DNA of 64,000 nucleotides from Flavonifractor sp. An10 (GCF_002161215.1 NZ_NFMB01000002.1:460199-524198); one strand, 5' to 3'; positions 17,409 to 24,842 are shown, counted from the first letter of the stretch. The notes: a model not told the origin generated them from the sequence alone. Program-made: numbers and translations.

Positions 17409-18455
17409 TCACATGCCTCCCATACTCATATTTTGTGCGGAGCTGTTCTGTATCAGTTCTTGGTGCAGCCGTCTCACCGCCTCGTAAATGACCGGATCAG
17501 CCTTGAAGCTTTCCAGCTTTTGATAATCAGGAAAGAATCGCTGTTTTCCGCCTGCCATGTGGACGATATCCACAGTTGCAATGGAATCCTTGGTGACGCC
17601 GAGGCGTTTCTCCGGAGCATCGCTGCCCTGGTAGAGCTGGATTGCCTCCTCCAATGTCAGTTCCCCGAAAAACTGCTCCTGGGTGGTGTTGCACTCCGTC
17701 AATACAAACCAGGCATAGGTATGGGGAAGGGAGGGATCTGCTGCATTCCGGAGCCTCTGCATACCTTTCTCCGTCAGGCCATAGTCACATACCCTCTTGG
17801 GATTTTCCTCGCCAGCAAAGTCCAGGATGATGTCATCCACGGCCTTTTTGACCTGCGGATCGTCGGTGAGTGTTTCATGTCGGAAGCCTGTCGTATTGCG
17901 GTACGGCAGTTCCTCTCTGATGGTTCGGAGATACTGCTGTGGGTCTGTAAACTCCTGCTCGGTGCCATCTGCAAAGGTCACCCGGCCTACCGGCTTTTCC
18001 TGATACGCCAGCTCCTGCTGCCGCTTGTCGTAGCAATACAGGTACGCCTGGTAATCACCGGGACTGGGGGTGCAGCGCAGACAGTAGCGGTAACGGTCTG
18101 TCTCCACCACATAGCCGAAGCTGCGCCCGTCCTCGGAGATAGCCCCGCCGTTCTGGGCGCAGAAGCTACGCATCGACGTCAGATCCTTCAGTGGTCCATC
18201 CGCCCGGAGGGTATCCACGATGGTTTGAAGTTCATCTTTGAACTCCGGGATATTGAGCTGATTCTGGTTGTGGGGCCACCAGGTGTGCCAGAATTCCTTT
18301 CCGTGGTGACCGAAGTCCATTCGGACATGCCCCACGGTACCCAGTGCCTTGTCCTGTTCCACGTCCAGTTCCGAATAGAAAAGGCCCGCCTCCTCAAGGG
18401 AAGCGGGCCTCAACTGGACTCCGTTTTCACTTGTTCTTACAGCGCGTTGATTCAT
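17409..18455 (-). CDS. Conjugative-element accessory protein, unknown family
   Basis: About 348 residues from ATG 18455, behind AAAGGAGGTG. It has soluble segments rich in aromatic residues (FGHHGKEFWHTWWPHN; YRYCLRCTPSPGDYQAYLYCYDKRQQELAY). The end of the protein resembles helical regions of polyvalent mobile-element proteins, but I cannot name a family. It closes with AQNMSMGGM, again a Gly/Met-rich tail. It is flanked by the DUF4314 gene (1-base gap) and the first accessory gene of the operon. Confidence 0.6.
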   Translation of the reverse strand: MNQRAVRTSENGVQLRPASLEEAGLFYSELDVEQDKALGTVGHVRMDFGHHGKEFWHTWWPHNQNQLNIPEFKDELQTIVDTLRADGPLKDLTSMRSFCAQNGGAISEDGRSFGYVVETDRYRYCLRCTPSPGDYQAYLYCYDKRQQELAYQEKPVGRVTFADGTEQEFTDPQQYLRTIREELPYRNTTGFRHETLTDDPQVKKAVDDIILDFAGEENPKRVCDYGLTEKGMQRLRNAADPSLPHTYAWFVLTECNTTQEQFFGELTLEEAIQLYQGSDAPEKRLGVTKDSIATVDIVHMAGGKQRFFPDYQKLESFKADPVIYEAVRRLHQELIQNSSAQNMSMGGM

Positions 18456-18564
18456 GGGTTTCACCTCCTTTCTTTGGTAAGCACACAACATACCACACCG
18501 TGCAGGAAATATCTACTGCATTTCCATCACCCCCGTATTTGTTCTGAATTTGCGGCCATCAACG

Positions 18565-19233
18565 TCACATCGTTGGTTCCAGTCCGGGGCTGTCATGCTC
18601 TTCCAGACTTTGAATAATCCGCTCCCTGCAATCCGGTACCAGGTCCTGAATTCTGTCCTGGATTTCCTGGATAACCTCCTCCTGTTCTCTGGATAGCGCA
18701 CAGCTAAACGCCACATAAGAGCACTGCTGATAGATCTCGATGAGCTGCTCGGGAGTAAACTGCCGTTCATGGGGGACAAGCCCTGATCGGACTGCAAAGT
18801 CCTGCTTTGCTCCGGAATAATCTCCCTCATAGTAGTTGCCTTGGTTGAGACTGGTGTGGTTAAAGCTCCAGTCCCAGGTAACGAATTTAGCCCCGTGGTC
18901 TGTCTGTCGTCCAGCCAATACCGTACCGTTGAATTCGGCCAGCGCCCTGTAGGGCTCGTTTAACCCAGTCGCTTGAAGGACGGGCGCCCGCTCCAATAAT
19001 GTCATGTATTCCTGGACAATAGTGGCCGAATCTGTGACTCTTCTGCAGGCCGCCTCCCGGTCCAGAGTATTCACATTATCCTGGTGATAGAAAACGCTGC
19101 CGGTTGCATCAACCCGACACAACGGCCGACCTTCATACTCCACCGGGAGGAAACCGTCCTGTTCCGGCAGCGCGGTGAATCCAGACCGACTCAGGACAAT
19201 CCCCAGTTCTTTAAAATATAGTTCCTTGTTCAC
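18565..19233 (-). CDS. First accessory gene of the element operon, unknown function
   Basis: 222 residues. GTG 19233 is chosen because AAGGAGGT lies 8 bases before it; the longer ORF runs through a structured leader and has no ribosome binding site. The protein is soluble, with FYHQDNVNTLDREAACRRV near the N-terminus and a helical C-terminal part (ERQFTPEQLIEIYQQC). I recognise no family. It ends GLEPTM, a weak form of the shared tail. The upstream region 19,254-19,325 can form two alternative hairpins. Confidence 0.6.
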   Translation of the reverse strand: MNKELYFKELGIVLSRSGFTALPEQDGFLPVEYEGRPLCRVDATGSVFYHQDNVNTLDREAACRRVTDSATIVQEYMTLLERAPVLQATGLNEPYRALAEFNGTVLAGRQTDHGAKFVTWDWSFNHTSLNQGNYYEGDYSGAKQDFAVRSGLVPHERQFTPEQLIEIYQQCSYVAFSCALSREQEEVIQEIQDRIQDLVPDCRERIIQSLEEHDSPGLEPTM

Positions 19234-19253
19234 TTTACTTACCTCCTTGGGCT

Positions 19254-19325
19254 GGCGCCCTTTTTGATTTTGGGGAAAACAAAAGGGCGCCGCTTTGATG
19301 GTCATCAAGACCAACAAAACGGCGC
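19254..19325 (-). promoter_or_regulatory. Leader with two mutually exclusive hairpins
   Basis: Hairpin 1 pairs 19,281-19,291 with 19,254-19,264 (11 perfect pairs, 16-base loop) and ends just before the ribosome binding site at 19,241-19,248. Hairpin 2 pairs 19,320-19,325 with 19,287-19,292, using bases of hairpin 1. Only one can form at a time, as in attenuators. Confidence 0.45.
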
Positions 19326-19403
19326 TGCTATTTATGCTAATTATTTTAGAAAGACGAGATAACGGGTGATAGAACGATATAAGTAAATTTATATCCTTTG
19401 CCA

Positions 19404-19958
19404 TCAAACTAACCTGTTTATGATAGTTGCTAATTTGTGCGAGAGTGTAGCTGGATGAGTATGTATGTAATCAGATATAAACTGAACGAGCCATTGCTTT
19501 GCCACCTTGCGTCCCTCCGGACAATATACACATTGAAGCCTTTTTGAATTTATCCATTGGTTGATTGTCTGTAAATTGTATCCGGTTAACCGTGAAATTT
19601 CCTTTGTAGTGAGTGCATCTGGTGCTCCCCTCCAACTTGTGTGCAGTTCTTTCTGAATCTCTTTATCGGAGATATGTGTAACTGCATGTGTTTTTTTCTC
19701 CTTGTTTGTACTGGTGAAGAGGCCAACAGGTGTTACAGGCTTTTGAGGATTGTTTTCTGAAGCTAACAAGTAGTTTATTACATCAACAGTACGAACTTGG
19801 AAGCGACGGGTTTTCTTCCCGGAATCCTTGCACGGAATTATTCCGTTTTCCAAGAGCCAAGTTGCCTTTCGCTTGCTGATGTGGCAGATGCGGTATACCT
19901 GCTCCTTGCTAATGATTTCAGGATACTCAATCAACAAAGCAGAATAATCTCTGTTCAT
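19404..19958 (-). CDS. Double helix-turn-helix regulator or excisionase-like protein
   Basis: 184 residues from ATG 19958, behind AGGAGGTCCGAG. Two MerR/excisionase-type helix-turn-helix units are visible. The first, at about 16-60, contains KEQVYRICHISKRKATWLLENG with DVINYLL. The second, at about 115-160, contains TTKEISRLTGYNLQTINQWINSKRLQ. A linker rich in Lys and Thr joins them. It is more AT-rich than its neighbours, and it lies closest to the attachment site. This suggests control of the element promoter or of excision; which one is open. Confidence 0.6.
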   Translation of the reverse strand: MNRDYSALLIEYPEIISKEQVYRICHISKRKATWLLENGIIPCKDSGKKTRRFQVRTVDVINYLLASENNPQKPVTPVGLFTSTNKEKKTHAVTHISDKEIQKELHTSWRGAPDALTTKEISRLTGYNLQTINQWINSKRLQCVYCPEGRKVAKQWLVQFISDYIHTHPATLSHKLATIINRLV

Positions 19959-20474
19959 CTCGGACCTCCTATTTAATCAGTTGTGTTCTATCAGCTTTGC
20001 GTTTGTCAACAGCAGGCTCGCTATTCTAACATTTCACTCTTTTGTTGAGCAGAAACTATTGTGACTCAAATGCATAATCGCTTTACCCTCATCTACGCTT
20101 TTTCTTACACTTTGCTTGAAAACCGTAATTTAGGGTAGTGGTGGGTTGCAGGAAATTGATTGCGTAAGACAGCCAGAGTCTTTGGATTTGCTGGAGTTTT
20201 AAGATTCCAACTCAACCTAAAGTCATCCATCGACACTATGCTTACATAAATCGAAATCGTGTGGGGCAGCCTCCTGGCCGAATCCCTCAACCCCTTGATT
20301 TTACTGTGTTTATCTGATATTCTTAAGAGAACATGGATCGGCGTTTCTACGGAATATCTACGCTTTTTTTGATGTTCCGATCGACGGTTTGGCGTGAGCG
20401 TGTGCGAGTGGTTTCAAGATCAGCGGGATCCTAAAGTCTCTCTACGGATTTCAGGTTCGTATTGCCCTTACGCA
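19959..20474. other. Non-coding right end of the element with TCTACG repeats
   Basis: No credible gene is present. The hexamer TCTACG occurs four times in one orientation (20,092; 20,346; 20,357; 20,441). Two copies extend to TCTACGCTTTTT (20,092 and 20,357) and two to TCTACGGA. Repeats of this kind next to an attachment core can be arm-type sites for a tyrosine integrase or its excisionase. Confidence 0.4.
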
Positions 20475-20530
20475 CTCGAAATCAGTTTGGGAGCAATCCC
20501 ACGAGGGTTCGAATCCCTCCCGCTGCGCCA
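20475..20530 (+). other. tRNA-Ser 3' fragment, attachment site of the element
   Basis: The sequence from CTCGAAATC through a variable arm (GGGAGCAATCCC), a T-arm (GAGGGTTCGAATCCCTC) and CCGCTGCGCCA equals the 3' half of a tRNA-Ser with anticodon loop CTCGAAA. The bases to the left do not pair to complete an anticodon, D or acceptor stem. The fragment is thus the duplicated end left by integration. The intact tRNA-Ser(CGA) should lie at the other end, outside the window. Confidence 0.75.
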
Positions 20531-20567
20531 AAAAGAAAGACACGACGTAAGTCGTGCCTTTCTTTTT
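20531..20567 (+). terminator. Terminator after the tRNA-Ser fragment
   Basis: AAAAAGAAAG-CACGAC, a GTAA loop, then GTCGTG and CTTTCTTTTT form a strong hairpin with A and T tracts on both sides. It was probably the native terminator of the tRNA-Ser gene and would work in both directions. Confidence 0.8.
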
Positions 20568-20652
20568 GGGTTGGTGGCGCCAAAGGCAACCCCCGGCTAT
20601 GCCGGGGGTAAAAAATAGCTTATAGCGAGGAGAAAAGTAGAAAAAGAAAAAA

Positions 20653-20706
20653 CTCCCTGATAAGGTAGAAGTGGTTTGCCGACCACACAACTACGATAAC
20701 AGGGAG
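20653..20706 (+). promoter_or_regulatory. Hairpin covering the tnpA ribosome binding site, copy 1
   Basis: CTCCCTG (20,653-20,659) pairs with CAGGGAG (20,700-20,706), which includes the ribosome binding site of the transposase. IS200 is known to limit its transposase by such a leader hairpin. Confidence 0.6.
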
Positions 20707-20715
20707 GTCTTCATC

Positions 20716-21192
20716 GTGAAAGACAAAGACATAAGTAGTTTAGAGCATACAAGTTGGAGGTGTCAATATCACATCGTATTTGCACCCAAATATCGAAGGA
20801 TGGAGATATATAGTCAGATAAAACAAGATATAGGAGTAATATTAAGAAAACTGTGTCAGCAAAAGGGCATAGAGATTATAGAAGCCAGAGCGTGCCCAGA
20901 CCATATACATATGTTGATAAGTATCCCACCCAAGTACAGCGTATCACAGATTATGGGGTATTTGAAAGGGAAAAGTAGTCTGATGATATTTGATCGGCAT
21001 GCAAATTTGAAGTATAAGTATGGAAATCGGCACTTTTGGGCCAGAGGATATTATGTGGATACAGTGGGACGGAATAAAAAGCAAATAGCAGAGTATATCC
21101 GAAACCAACTGGCATCGGATCAAATAGCAGACCAGATAGGCCTGAAAGAGTTTGTTGACCCGTTTACGGGTCGCGAGAACAGGAAGGCATAA
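20716..21192 (+). CDS. tnpA: IS200/IS605-family Y1 transposase TnpA, copy 1
   Basis: 158 residues from GTG 20716, with AGGGAGG upstream; the longer ORF runs through the leader hairpin. The HUH motif (CPDHIHMLI) and the catalytic Tyr region (FWARGYYVDTVG) are intact. The fold hallmarks YHIVFAPKYRR and GYLKGKSS are present. This enzyme cuts and joins single-stranded DNA at subterminal hairpins. It seems complete and may be active. Confidence 0.93.
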   Translation: MKDKDISSLEHTSWRCQYHIVFAPKYRRMEIYSQIKQDIGVILRKLCQQKGIEIIEARACPDHIHMLISIPPKYSVSQIMGYLKGKSSLMIFDRHANLKYKYGNRHFWARGYYVDTVGRNKKQIAEYIRNQLASDQIADQIGLKEFVDPFTGRENRKA

Positions 21193-21392
21193 AAGGAACC
21201 CCTTAAGGGGTAGCCCGAGAAAGAAATGCAGTCGGCAAACCTTTCGGGGCCCCTTAAGGGGCTTCGTCCGTATCAGGCCCTTATAGGGCCTACTCAAGCC
21301 TCCGGCTTAGCCGGAGGTTTTGACTGTATCCCAAAACCACTCGCTAGGCGAGTGGTACAAAAAAGCCTATGGCGATAAAGAAGATAGAAAAA

Positions 21393-21450
21393 CTCCCTTT
21401 GCTATAATGAAAGTGCGGTCTGCCAACTGCACAAAGAATAGCAAAGGGAG
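21393..21450 (+). promoter_or_regulatory. Hairpin covering the tnpA ribosome binding site, copy 2
   Basis: A perfect 13-bp inverted repeat: CTCCCTTTGCTAT (21,393-21,405) against ATAGCAAAGGGAG (21,438-21,450). The second arm holds the ribosome binding site of the transposase at 21,460. Confidence 0.7.
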
Positions 21451-21459
21451 GGCATTCAG

Positions 21460-21921
21460 ATGGGACTGAATGACATCAATAGTTTATCTCATACGCGATG
21501 GAATTGCAAATATCATATTGTATTTGCGCCGAAGTACCGTAGGAAAGTATTTTACAAAGAAAAGAAAGCAGCAATAGGGAAGATACTGCGGCGGCTGTGC
21601 GAGTGGAAAGGGGTAAGAATCATAGAGGCGGAAGCGTGCCCCAACCATATTCACTTGTTTGTAGAGATACCGCCGAAAATCTCGGTGTCGCACTTTATGG
21701 GGTATCTGAAAGGGAAGAGCAGCACAATGCTGTATGAGCAATTCGGCGAGTTGAAATACAAGTATCGAAACCGGGAATTTTGGTGTAGAGGGTACTACGT
21801 GGATACGGTGGGGAAAAATGAGAGCCGAATTGCGGAGTATGTGAGGAACCAGCTAAAAGAGGACGAGATGGGAGAGCAACTGAGAATTCCATCTAGTGGC
21901 CCGTTTACGGGCGGCAAGTAG
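21460..21921 (+). CDS. tnpA: IS200/IS605-family Y1 transposase TnpA, copy 2
   Basis: 153 residues from ATG 21460. It has the HUH motif (CPNHIHLFV), the Tyr region (FWCRGYYVDTVG) and YHIVFAPKYRR. The protein ends near GPFTGGK; copy 1 has DPFTG at the same place, encoded by a small palindrome in both. The sequence differs from copy 1 at many positions, so two separate lineages landed side by side next to the tRNA-Ser end. Confidence 0.93.
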   Translation: MGLNDINSLSHTRWNCKYHIVFAPKYRRKVFYKEKKAAIGKILRRLCEWKGVRIIEAEACPNHIHLFVEIPPKISVSHFMGYLKGKSSTMLYEQFGELKYKYRNREFWCRGYYVDTVGKNESRIAEYVRNQLKEDEMGEQLRIPSSGPFTGGK

Positions 21922-22221
21922 CAGTCCTCACGCAGCTGGCAGACCGTATTACGCGTTGCACGCGTCCGCGAGGAACAAAGGGCTATGCCCGCACAGTGAC
22001 AACCACCAGCTTCGCTGGTGGTTGTGTTCATTGCTTTGAGTTAACGGGCAGGCATATCGGTCGATAACTGTAGCGGAGGTGCCACAATATAATTCTTCCT
22101 TACTTAAAAGTCCGCATAAAAACAGTTCCTGCCGTCAGGTTAAAAGATCGAAATGTGGAACATGCCATGCAGGGCCGCTGCCCGCTGCAGTTATCTTCAT
22201 CAACGTATCCGGCAAAAAAAG

Positions 22222-22250
22222 TTGACAACCCACGAATTATGTGGTATCAT
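22222..22250 (+). promoter_or_regulatory. Promoter of tRNA-Leu
   Basis: TTGACA (22,222-22,227), a 17-base spacer and TATCAT (22,245-22,250), about 30 bases before the tRNA. Near-consensus for the housekeeping sigma factor. Confidence 0.8.
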
Positions 22251-22279
22251 AAATCCCGCACTGAAGAGAGTGCTCCGTT

Positions 22280-22367
22280 GCGCGAGTGGTGGAATTGGCA
22301 GACTCGCTAGATTCAGGTTCTAGTGTGCATTACGCACGTGCGGGTTCAAGTCCCGCCTCGCGCACCA
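22280..22367 (+). tRNA. tRNA-Leu (anticodon CAG)
   Basis: 88 bases from GCGCGAG to encoded CCA. The acceptor stem GCGCGAG pairs with CTCGCGC. The anticodon stem CTAGA/TCTAG encloses TTCAGGT, with anticodon CAG at 22,314-22,316. A long variable arm (TGTGCATTACGCAC) and a T-arm (GCGGGTTCAAGTCCCGC) follow. All arms fit a type II tRNA-Leu. Confidence 0.96.
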
Positions 22368-22376
22368 AACCCATAT

Positions 22377-22425
22377 AATCCGAACCCGTTTCCGATAGGC
22401 GATGGGTTCGGATTATTGCTTTTCT
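22377..22425 (+). terminator. Terminator after tRNA-Leu
   Basis: AATCCGAACCC (22,377-22,387) pairs perfectly with GGGTTCGGATT (22,404-22,414), followed by a T-rich stretch. Confidence 0.8.
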
Positions 22426-22519
22426 TTGACCGCTGCGAGGCCACATACTTCCGCAACGGGGTACGGCGCAGGCCCACCTCCAAGCCGAGAGGCCCAAGGA
22501 AGAAAAAGACGGTTTAACG

Positions 22520-22557
22520 AAAATGCGGACGCACCAGAAAAGGTGTGTCCGCATTTC
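22520..22557 (-). terminator. Hairpin after the 22,559 remnant gene
   Basis: AAATGCGGACGCACC pairs with GGTGTGTCCGCATTT with one wobble. It sits directly downstream of the small minus-strand remnant, as a gene-end terminator would. Confidence 0.55.
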
Positions 22558-22558
22558 T

Positions 22559-22741
22559 TTATTGCCCTGTTGCCGTGGCCTTGCACTTTATGGCTTGTTG
22601 CTCCTCCTGCCACGCTGCAAACTCCCGCTTGCCCTCCTCGCTCTCGAAATATGCTTGTATCTCCGGGAACAAGCTCCGGGCCAGAGCCTCCAGCTCGTGG
22701 TCTGGTATCCAGCACTTGTGCGCTCCCATACATCGCCGCAC
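22559..22741 (-). pseudogene. Short remnant of a mobile-element gene
   Basis: 60 codons: HELEALARSLFPEIQAYFESEEGKRE, then an end rich in Gln. From memory, sequences of this sort (an acidic helix with EEGKREFxxW) end short proteins of unknown role in Clostridia mobile elements. There is no plausible upstream part and no ribosome binding site, so this is probably a 3' fragment followed by its own terminator. It marks an older, decayed insertion next to tRNA-Leu. Confidence 0.35.
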
Positions 22742-22889
22742 AGTTTGCCCTACCCTCTCTGAAATCCAGTGTTGTGGGATTACATGGCTTTCTCGGTAGT
22801 TTTAGATAAAGTTGAACACGGACGTCATACCCATACTCTAAAAAATCAAGTAGGGGGTACAGTTCATTTAACACACGATAGGCGGATAC

Positions 22890-22970
22890 CATGCCCATGC
22901 AGCCAAGCCCCACCGCGGGCACGGCCAGGGGGCTCTTCCTCCCTAAAACGGTTGTTTTCACTGCCTGCAC
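22890..22970 (-). pseudogene. N-terminal remnant of an aldo/keto reductase
   Basis: The first 27 codons (TTVLGRKSPLAVPAVGLGCMGM) match the start of perakine-reductase-type aldo/keto reductases. They begin at GTG 22970, behind AGGAGAAGGC. After GCMGM the reading frame continues into unrelated sequence, so the catalytic barrel is lost. The break near 22,890 is a recombination scar. Confidence 0.6.
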
Positions 22971-23253
22971 GCCTTCTCCTGTGTACTGTCAGCATAGCAC
23001 AAAAATACTCAGATGTTTAATACCTATTTTCTATCCTGAAACATAGAGAATGGGCATTTTTAAGCGGCGGGCCGGCAAGGCCGGGGACGCCGCTTCCCGG
23101 TGGATCAGATATGCAAAAAAGGCATTTATGTAGATACACCATAAGTATTTTACATTTATCTCCCGCCGCTTTAGAATGAAGGCGTCCTGACAGGGGCGTC
23201 TTCTTTTTCTGCCGGGCAGGACGGGGCTGATTTTGACGATTGGGAGTGAGGGC
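22971..23253. other. Non-coding stretch before the MerR gene
   Basis: No gene is supported. Imperfect GC-rich inverted repeats occur at 23,069-23,097 (AAGCGGCG with CGCCGCTT) and 23,174-23,206 (GAAGGCGTCC with GGGGCGTCTTC, then five T residues). The second looks like a terminator for a gene that is no longer present. Confidence 0.4.
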
Positions 23254-23613
23254 ATGACAATACAGGAGGCCAGCGAGCATTACCAGATTCCCATGAAAAT
23301 TCTCAGGGAGTATGAGAGCTGGGGGCTGTGCGGCGTGGTAAAAAAGGTCATGGGGGCGTGGCAGTATGATGACACCGATCTGGAACGGCTGAGCATGGTG
23401 ATGACGCTGCACGACGTCGGCTTCACCTCGGAGGAGGTGGAGGCCTATATGCGCCTGCTGCTGGAGGCGGAGGACTCCGGTCTGACGCGGCTGAACATGC
23501 TCAACCGAAAGCGGAAGGCCGCCCTGGACGACATCCACTTCCGGGAGCGCCAGCTGGAGCGGCTGGACTACCTGCGGCATGAGCTGCAGAAGAAGACCGA
23601 GGGGCAGGAGTGA
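23254..23613 (+). CDS. MerR-family regulator
   Basis: 119 residues from ATG 23254, with GGGAGTGAGG upstream; an earlier ATG lacks a site. The N-terminal winged helix (MTIQEASEHYQIPMKILREYESWGL) is of MerR type, followed by a coiled helix (residues 70-115) that would make the dimer. There is no ligand-binding domain. It is 6 bases before the aldo/keto reductase gene, so it probably responds to a reactive carbonyl or redox signal and controls that gene. Confidence 0.85.
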   Translation: MTIQEASEHYQIPMKILREYESWGLCGVVKKVMGAWQYDDTDLERLSMVMTLHDVGFTSEEVEAYMRLLLEAEDSGLTRLNMLNRKRKAALDDIHFRERQLERLDYLRHELQKKTEGQE

Positions 23614-23619
23614 AAGAGC

Positions 23620-24471
23620 ATGGAAATGATTCGGCTGAACAACGGCGTGGAGATGCCGCAGCAGGGGCTGGGCGTCTTTCAGGTGACCGACCAGTCCGTC
23701 TGCAAAGAGAGCGTCCTGACCGCCCTGGAGACGGGGTACCGGCTGCTCGACACGGCGGCCTGCTATGGCAACGAGCGGGCGGTGGGCGAGGCGGTTCGGG
23801 AGAGCGGCCTTGCCCGGGAGGAGGTGTTCCTCACCTCCAAGGTCTGGATCCAGGACGCGGGATATGACAGAACCCTGCGCTCTTTCGGCAAGACGCTGGA
23901 GAACCTGGGGACGGACTACCTGGATCTCTACCTGATCCACATGCCCTACGGGGACTACCACGGGAGCTGGCGGGCCATGGAGGAGCTGCTCCGGGCCGGG
24001 AAGGTGCGGGCCATCGGGGTGTGCAACTTCCTGCCCGACCGGCTCTGCGACCTGATCCTCAGCCATGAGGTGGTTCCGGCGGTGAACCAGATCGAGCTGC
24101 ACCCCTTCTGCCAGCAGCGGGCGCTGCGGCGGCTGATGGAGCAGTACCAGATCCGCCCCATGGCATGGGCGCCCTTTGCGGAGGGCATGAACGGCGTGTT
24201 CCGGCATCCGGTTCTCTCCGCCATCGGGGCGCAGTACGGCAAGACGCCCGCCCAGGCGGTGCTGCGGTGGCTGCGGCAGGAGGGGGTCATCGCCATTCCC
24301 AAGTCCGTCCACGCCCAGCGCATCCGGGAGAATTCTGCGGTGGACGACTTCCGGCTCTCCCCGGCGGACATGGTGCAGATCCAGGCCCTGGATCTGGGAC
24401 ACAGCCTCATTCTGGATGTGTCCAGCGTCAACGAGGTGTACCGGCTCCACGGCATCCGGTTTGAACAGTAA
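23620..24471 (+). CDS. Aldo/keto reductase
   Basis: 283 residues. The active-site set is visible: Asp and Tyr in RLLDTAACYGNE (about 44-55), Lys in LTSKVWIQ (about 75) and His in LYLIHMPYG (about 108). The coenzyme-binding end has IPKSVHAQRIRENS. The family reduces aldehydes and ketones with NADPH (2,5-diketogluconate reductase type). It forms an operon with the MerR gene. A broken flavodoxin lipoprotein follows. A paralogue is encoded at 61,531. Confidence 0.92.
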   Translation: MEMIRLNNGVEMPQQGLGVFQVTDQSVCKESVLTALETGYRLLDTAACYGNERAVGEAVRESGLAREEVFLTSKVWIQDAGYDRTLRSFGKTLENLGTDYLDLYLIHMPYGDYHGSWRAMEELLRAGKVRAIGVCNFLPDRLCDLILSHEVVPAVNQIELHPFCQQRALRRLMEQYQIRPMAWAPFAEGMNGVFRHPVLSAIGAQYGKTPAQAVLRWLRQEGVIAIPKSVHAQRIRENSAVDDFRLSPADMVQIQALDLGHSLILDVSSVNEVYRLHGIRFEQ

Positions 24472-24490
24472 AAAAGGAGGGGTTTGACCC

Positions 24491-24838
24491 GTGAAAAAAT
24501 GGCTCTCTCTGCTTCTGGCCCTGGCAATGGCCCTGTCCCTGGCCGCCTGCGGCAGCGCCGGGAATCAAGAAAACACCTCAGAGCCGCCGGCATCCGTCAG
24601 CGGCTCCACAGGGGAAGAAACGCCTGCTCCCACAGATGCGGAAACACCCGCGGAAGAACCGGCTGAGGAGCCGGCGGAAAGCGAAACGCCCGCCGCAGAG
24701 GATTCCGGTTCCGTGCTGATTGCCTATTTCTCCGCCACCGGGAACACGGAAAACGCCCGGCCGGGAACCGCCCCGTGCCGATGCCTGCCCTGCAGGCATC
24801 CTGATATGCCCCGCACCGGATATTCCGGGGTCAGCTGA
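24491..24838 (+). pseudogene. Truncated flavodoxin-type lipoprotein
   Basis: It starts as a normal lipoprotein (lipobox LSLAACG, residues about 16-22), then a linker of Pro, Glu and Thr. A flavodoxin domain begins (VLIAYFSATGNTEN, residues about 75-89), but the frame leaves the family right after this phosphate-binding loop and stops after about 26 unrelated residues. FMN could not be held. The lost part is replaced by short palindromes and a dispersed repeat. A complete cytosolic flavodoxin exists at 60,980. Confidence 0.75.
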
Positions 24839-24842
24839 CAAA

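Larger units (their letters stand above)
1..20530 (-). mobile_element. Integrative conjugative element, right part
   Basis: Nearly every gene here lies on the minus strand with short gaps or overlaps. Together they form a Firmicute conjugation module: VirB4, a VirB4-associated protein, PrgI/VirB3-like, VirB6-like and VirB2-like proteins, a sortase with its adhesin, and ArdA, DUF4313, DUF4314 and DUF3849 accessory genes. The right end is a duplicated tRNA-Ser 3' fragment at about 20,475-20,530, which fits integration into a tRNA gene by a tyrosine recombinase. The relaxase, coupling ATPase and integrase are not visible and should lie left of the window. The left boundary is therefore unknown, and the element is at least 20.5 kb. 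Confidence 0.88.
20589..21317 (+). mobile_element. IS200/IS605-family element, copy 1
   Basis: The ends are marked by small palindromes as in this family: the left one at 20,589-20,609 (ACCCCCGGC TAT GCCGGGGGT), the right one at 21,299-21,317 (CCTCCGGC TTA GCCGGAGG). Only tnpA is inside; there is no tnpB. Three more short palindromes built on CCCTTAAGGG or CCCTTATAGGG lie between tnpA and the right end. Exact cleavage sites were not determined. Confidence 0.75.
21336..22025 (+). mobile_element. IS200/IS605-family element, copy 2
   Basis: It lies directly after copy 1. The left palindrome is at 21,336-21,356 (ACCACTCGC TAG GCGAGTGGT) and the right one at about 21,999-22,025 (ACAACCACCAGC TTC GCTGGTGGTTGT). 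The end hairpins differ from copy 1, so this is a related but separate element, not a recent duplicate. No tnpB. Confidence 0.75.

Noticed and set aside
20390..20530. A complete tRNA-Ser gene at the element end
   Set aside because: The text GCGAGTGGTTT upstream looks like a D-loop, but the acceptor and anticodon stems cannot be paired with the 3' part, so only a 3' fragment is present.
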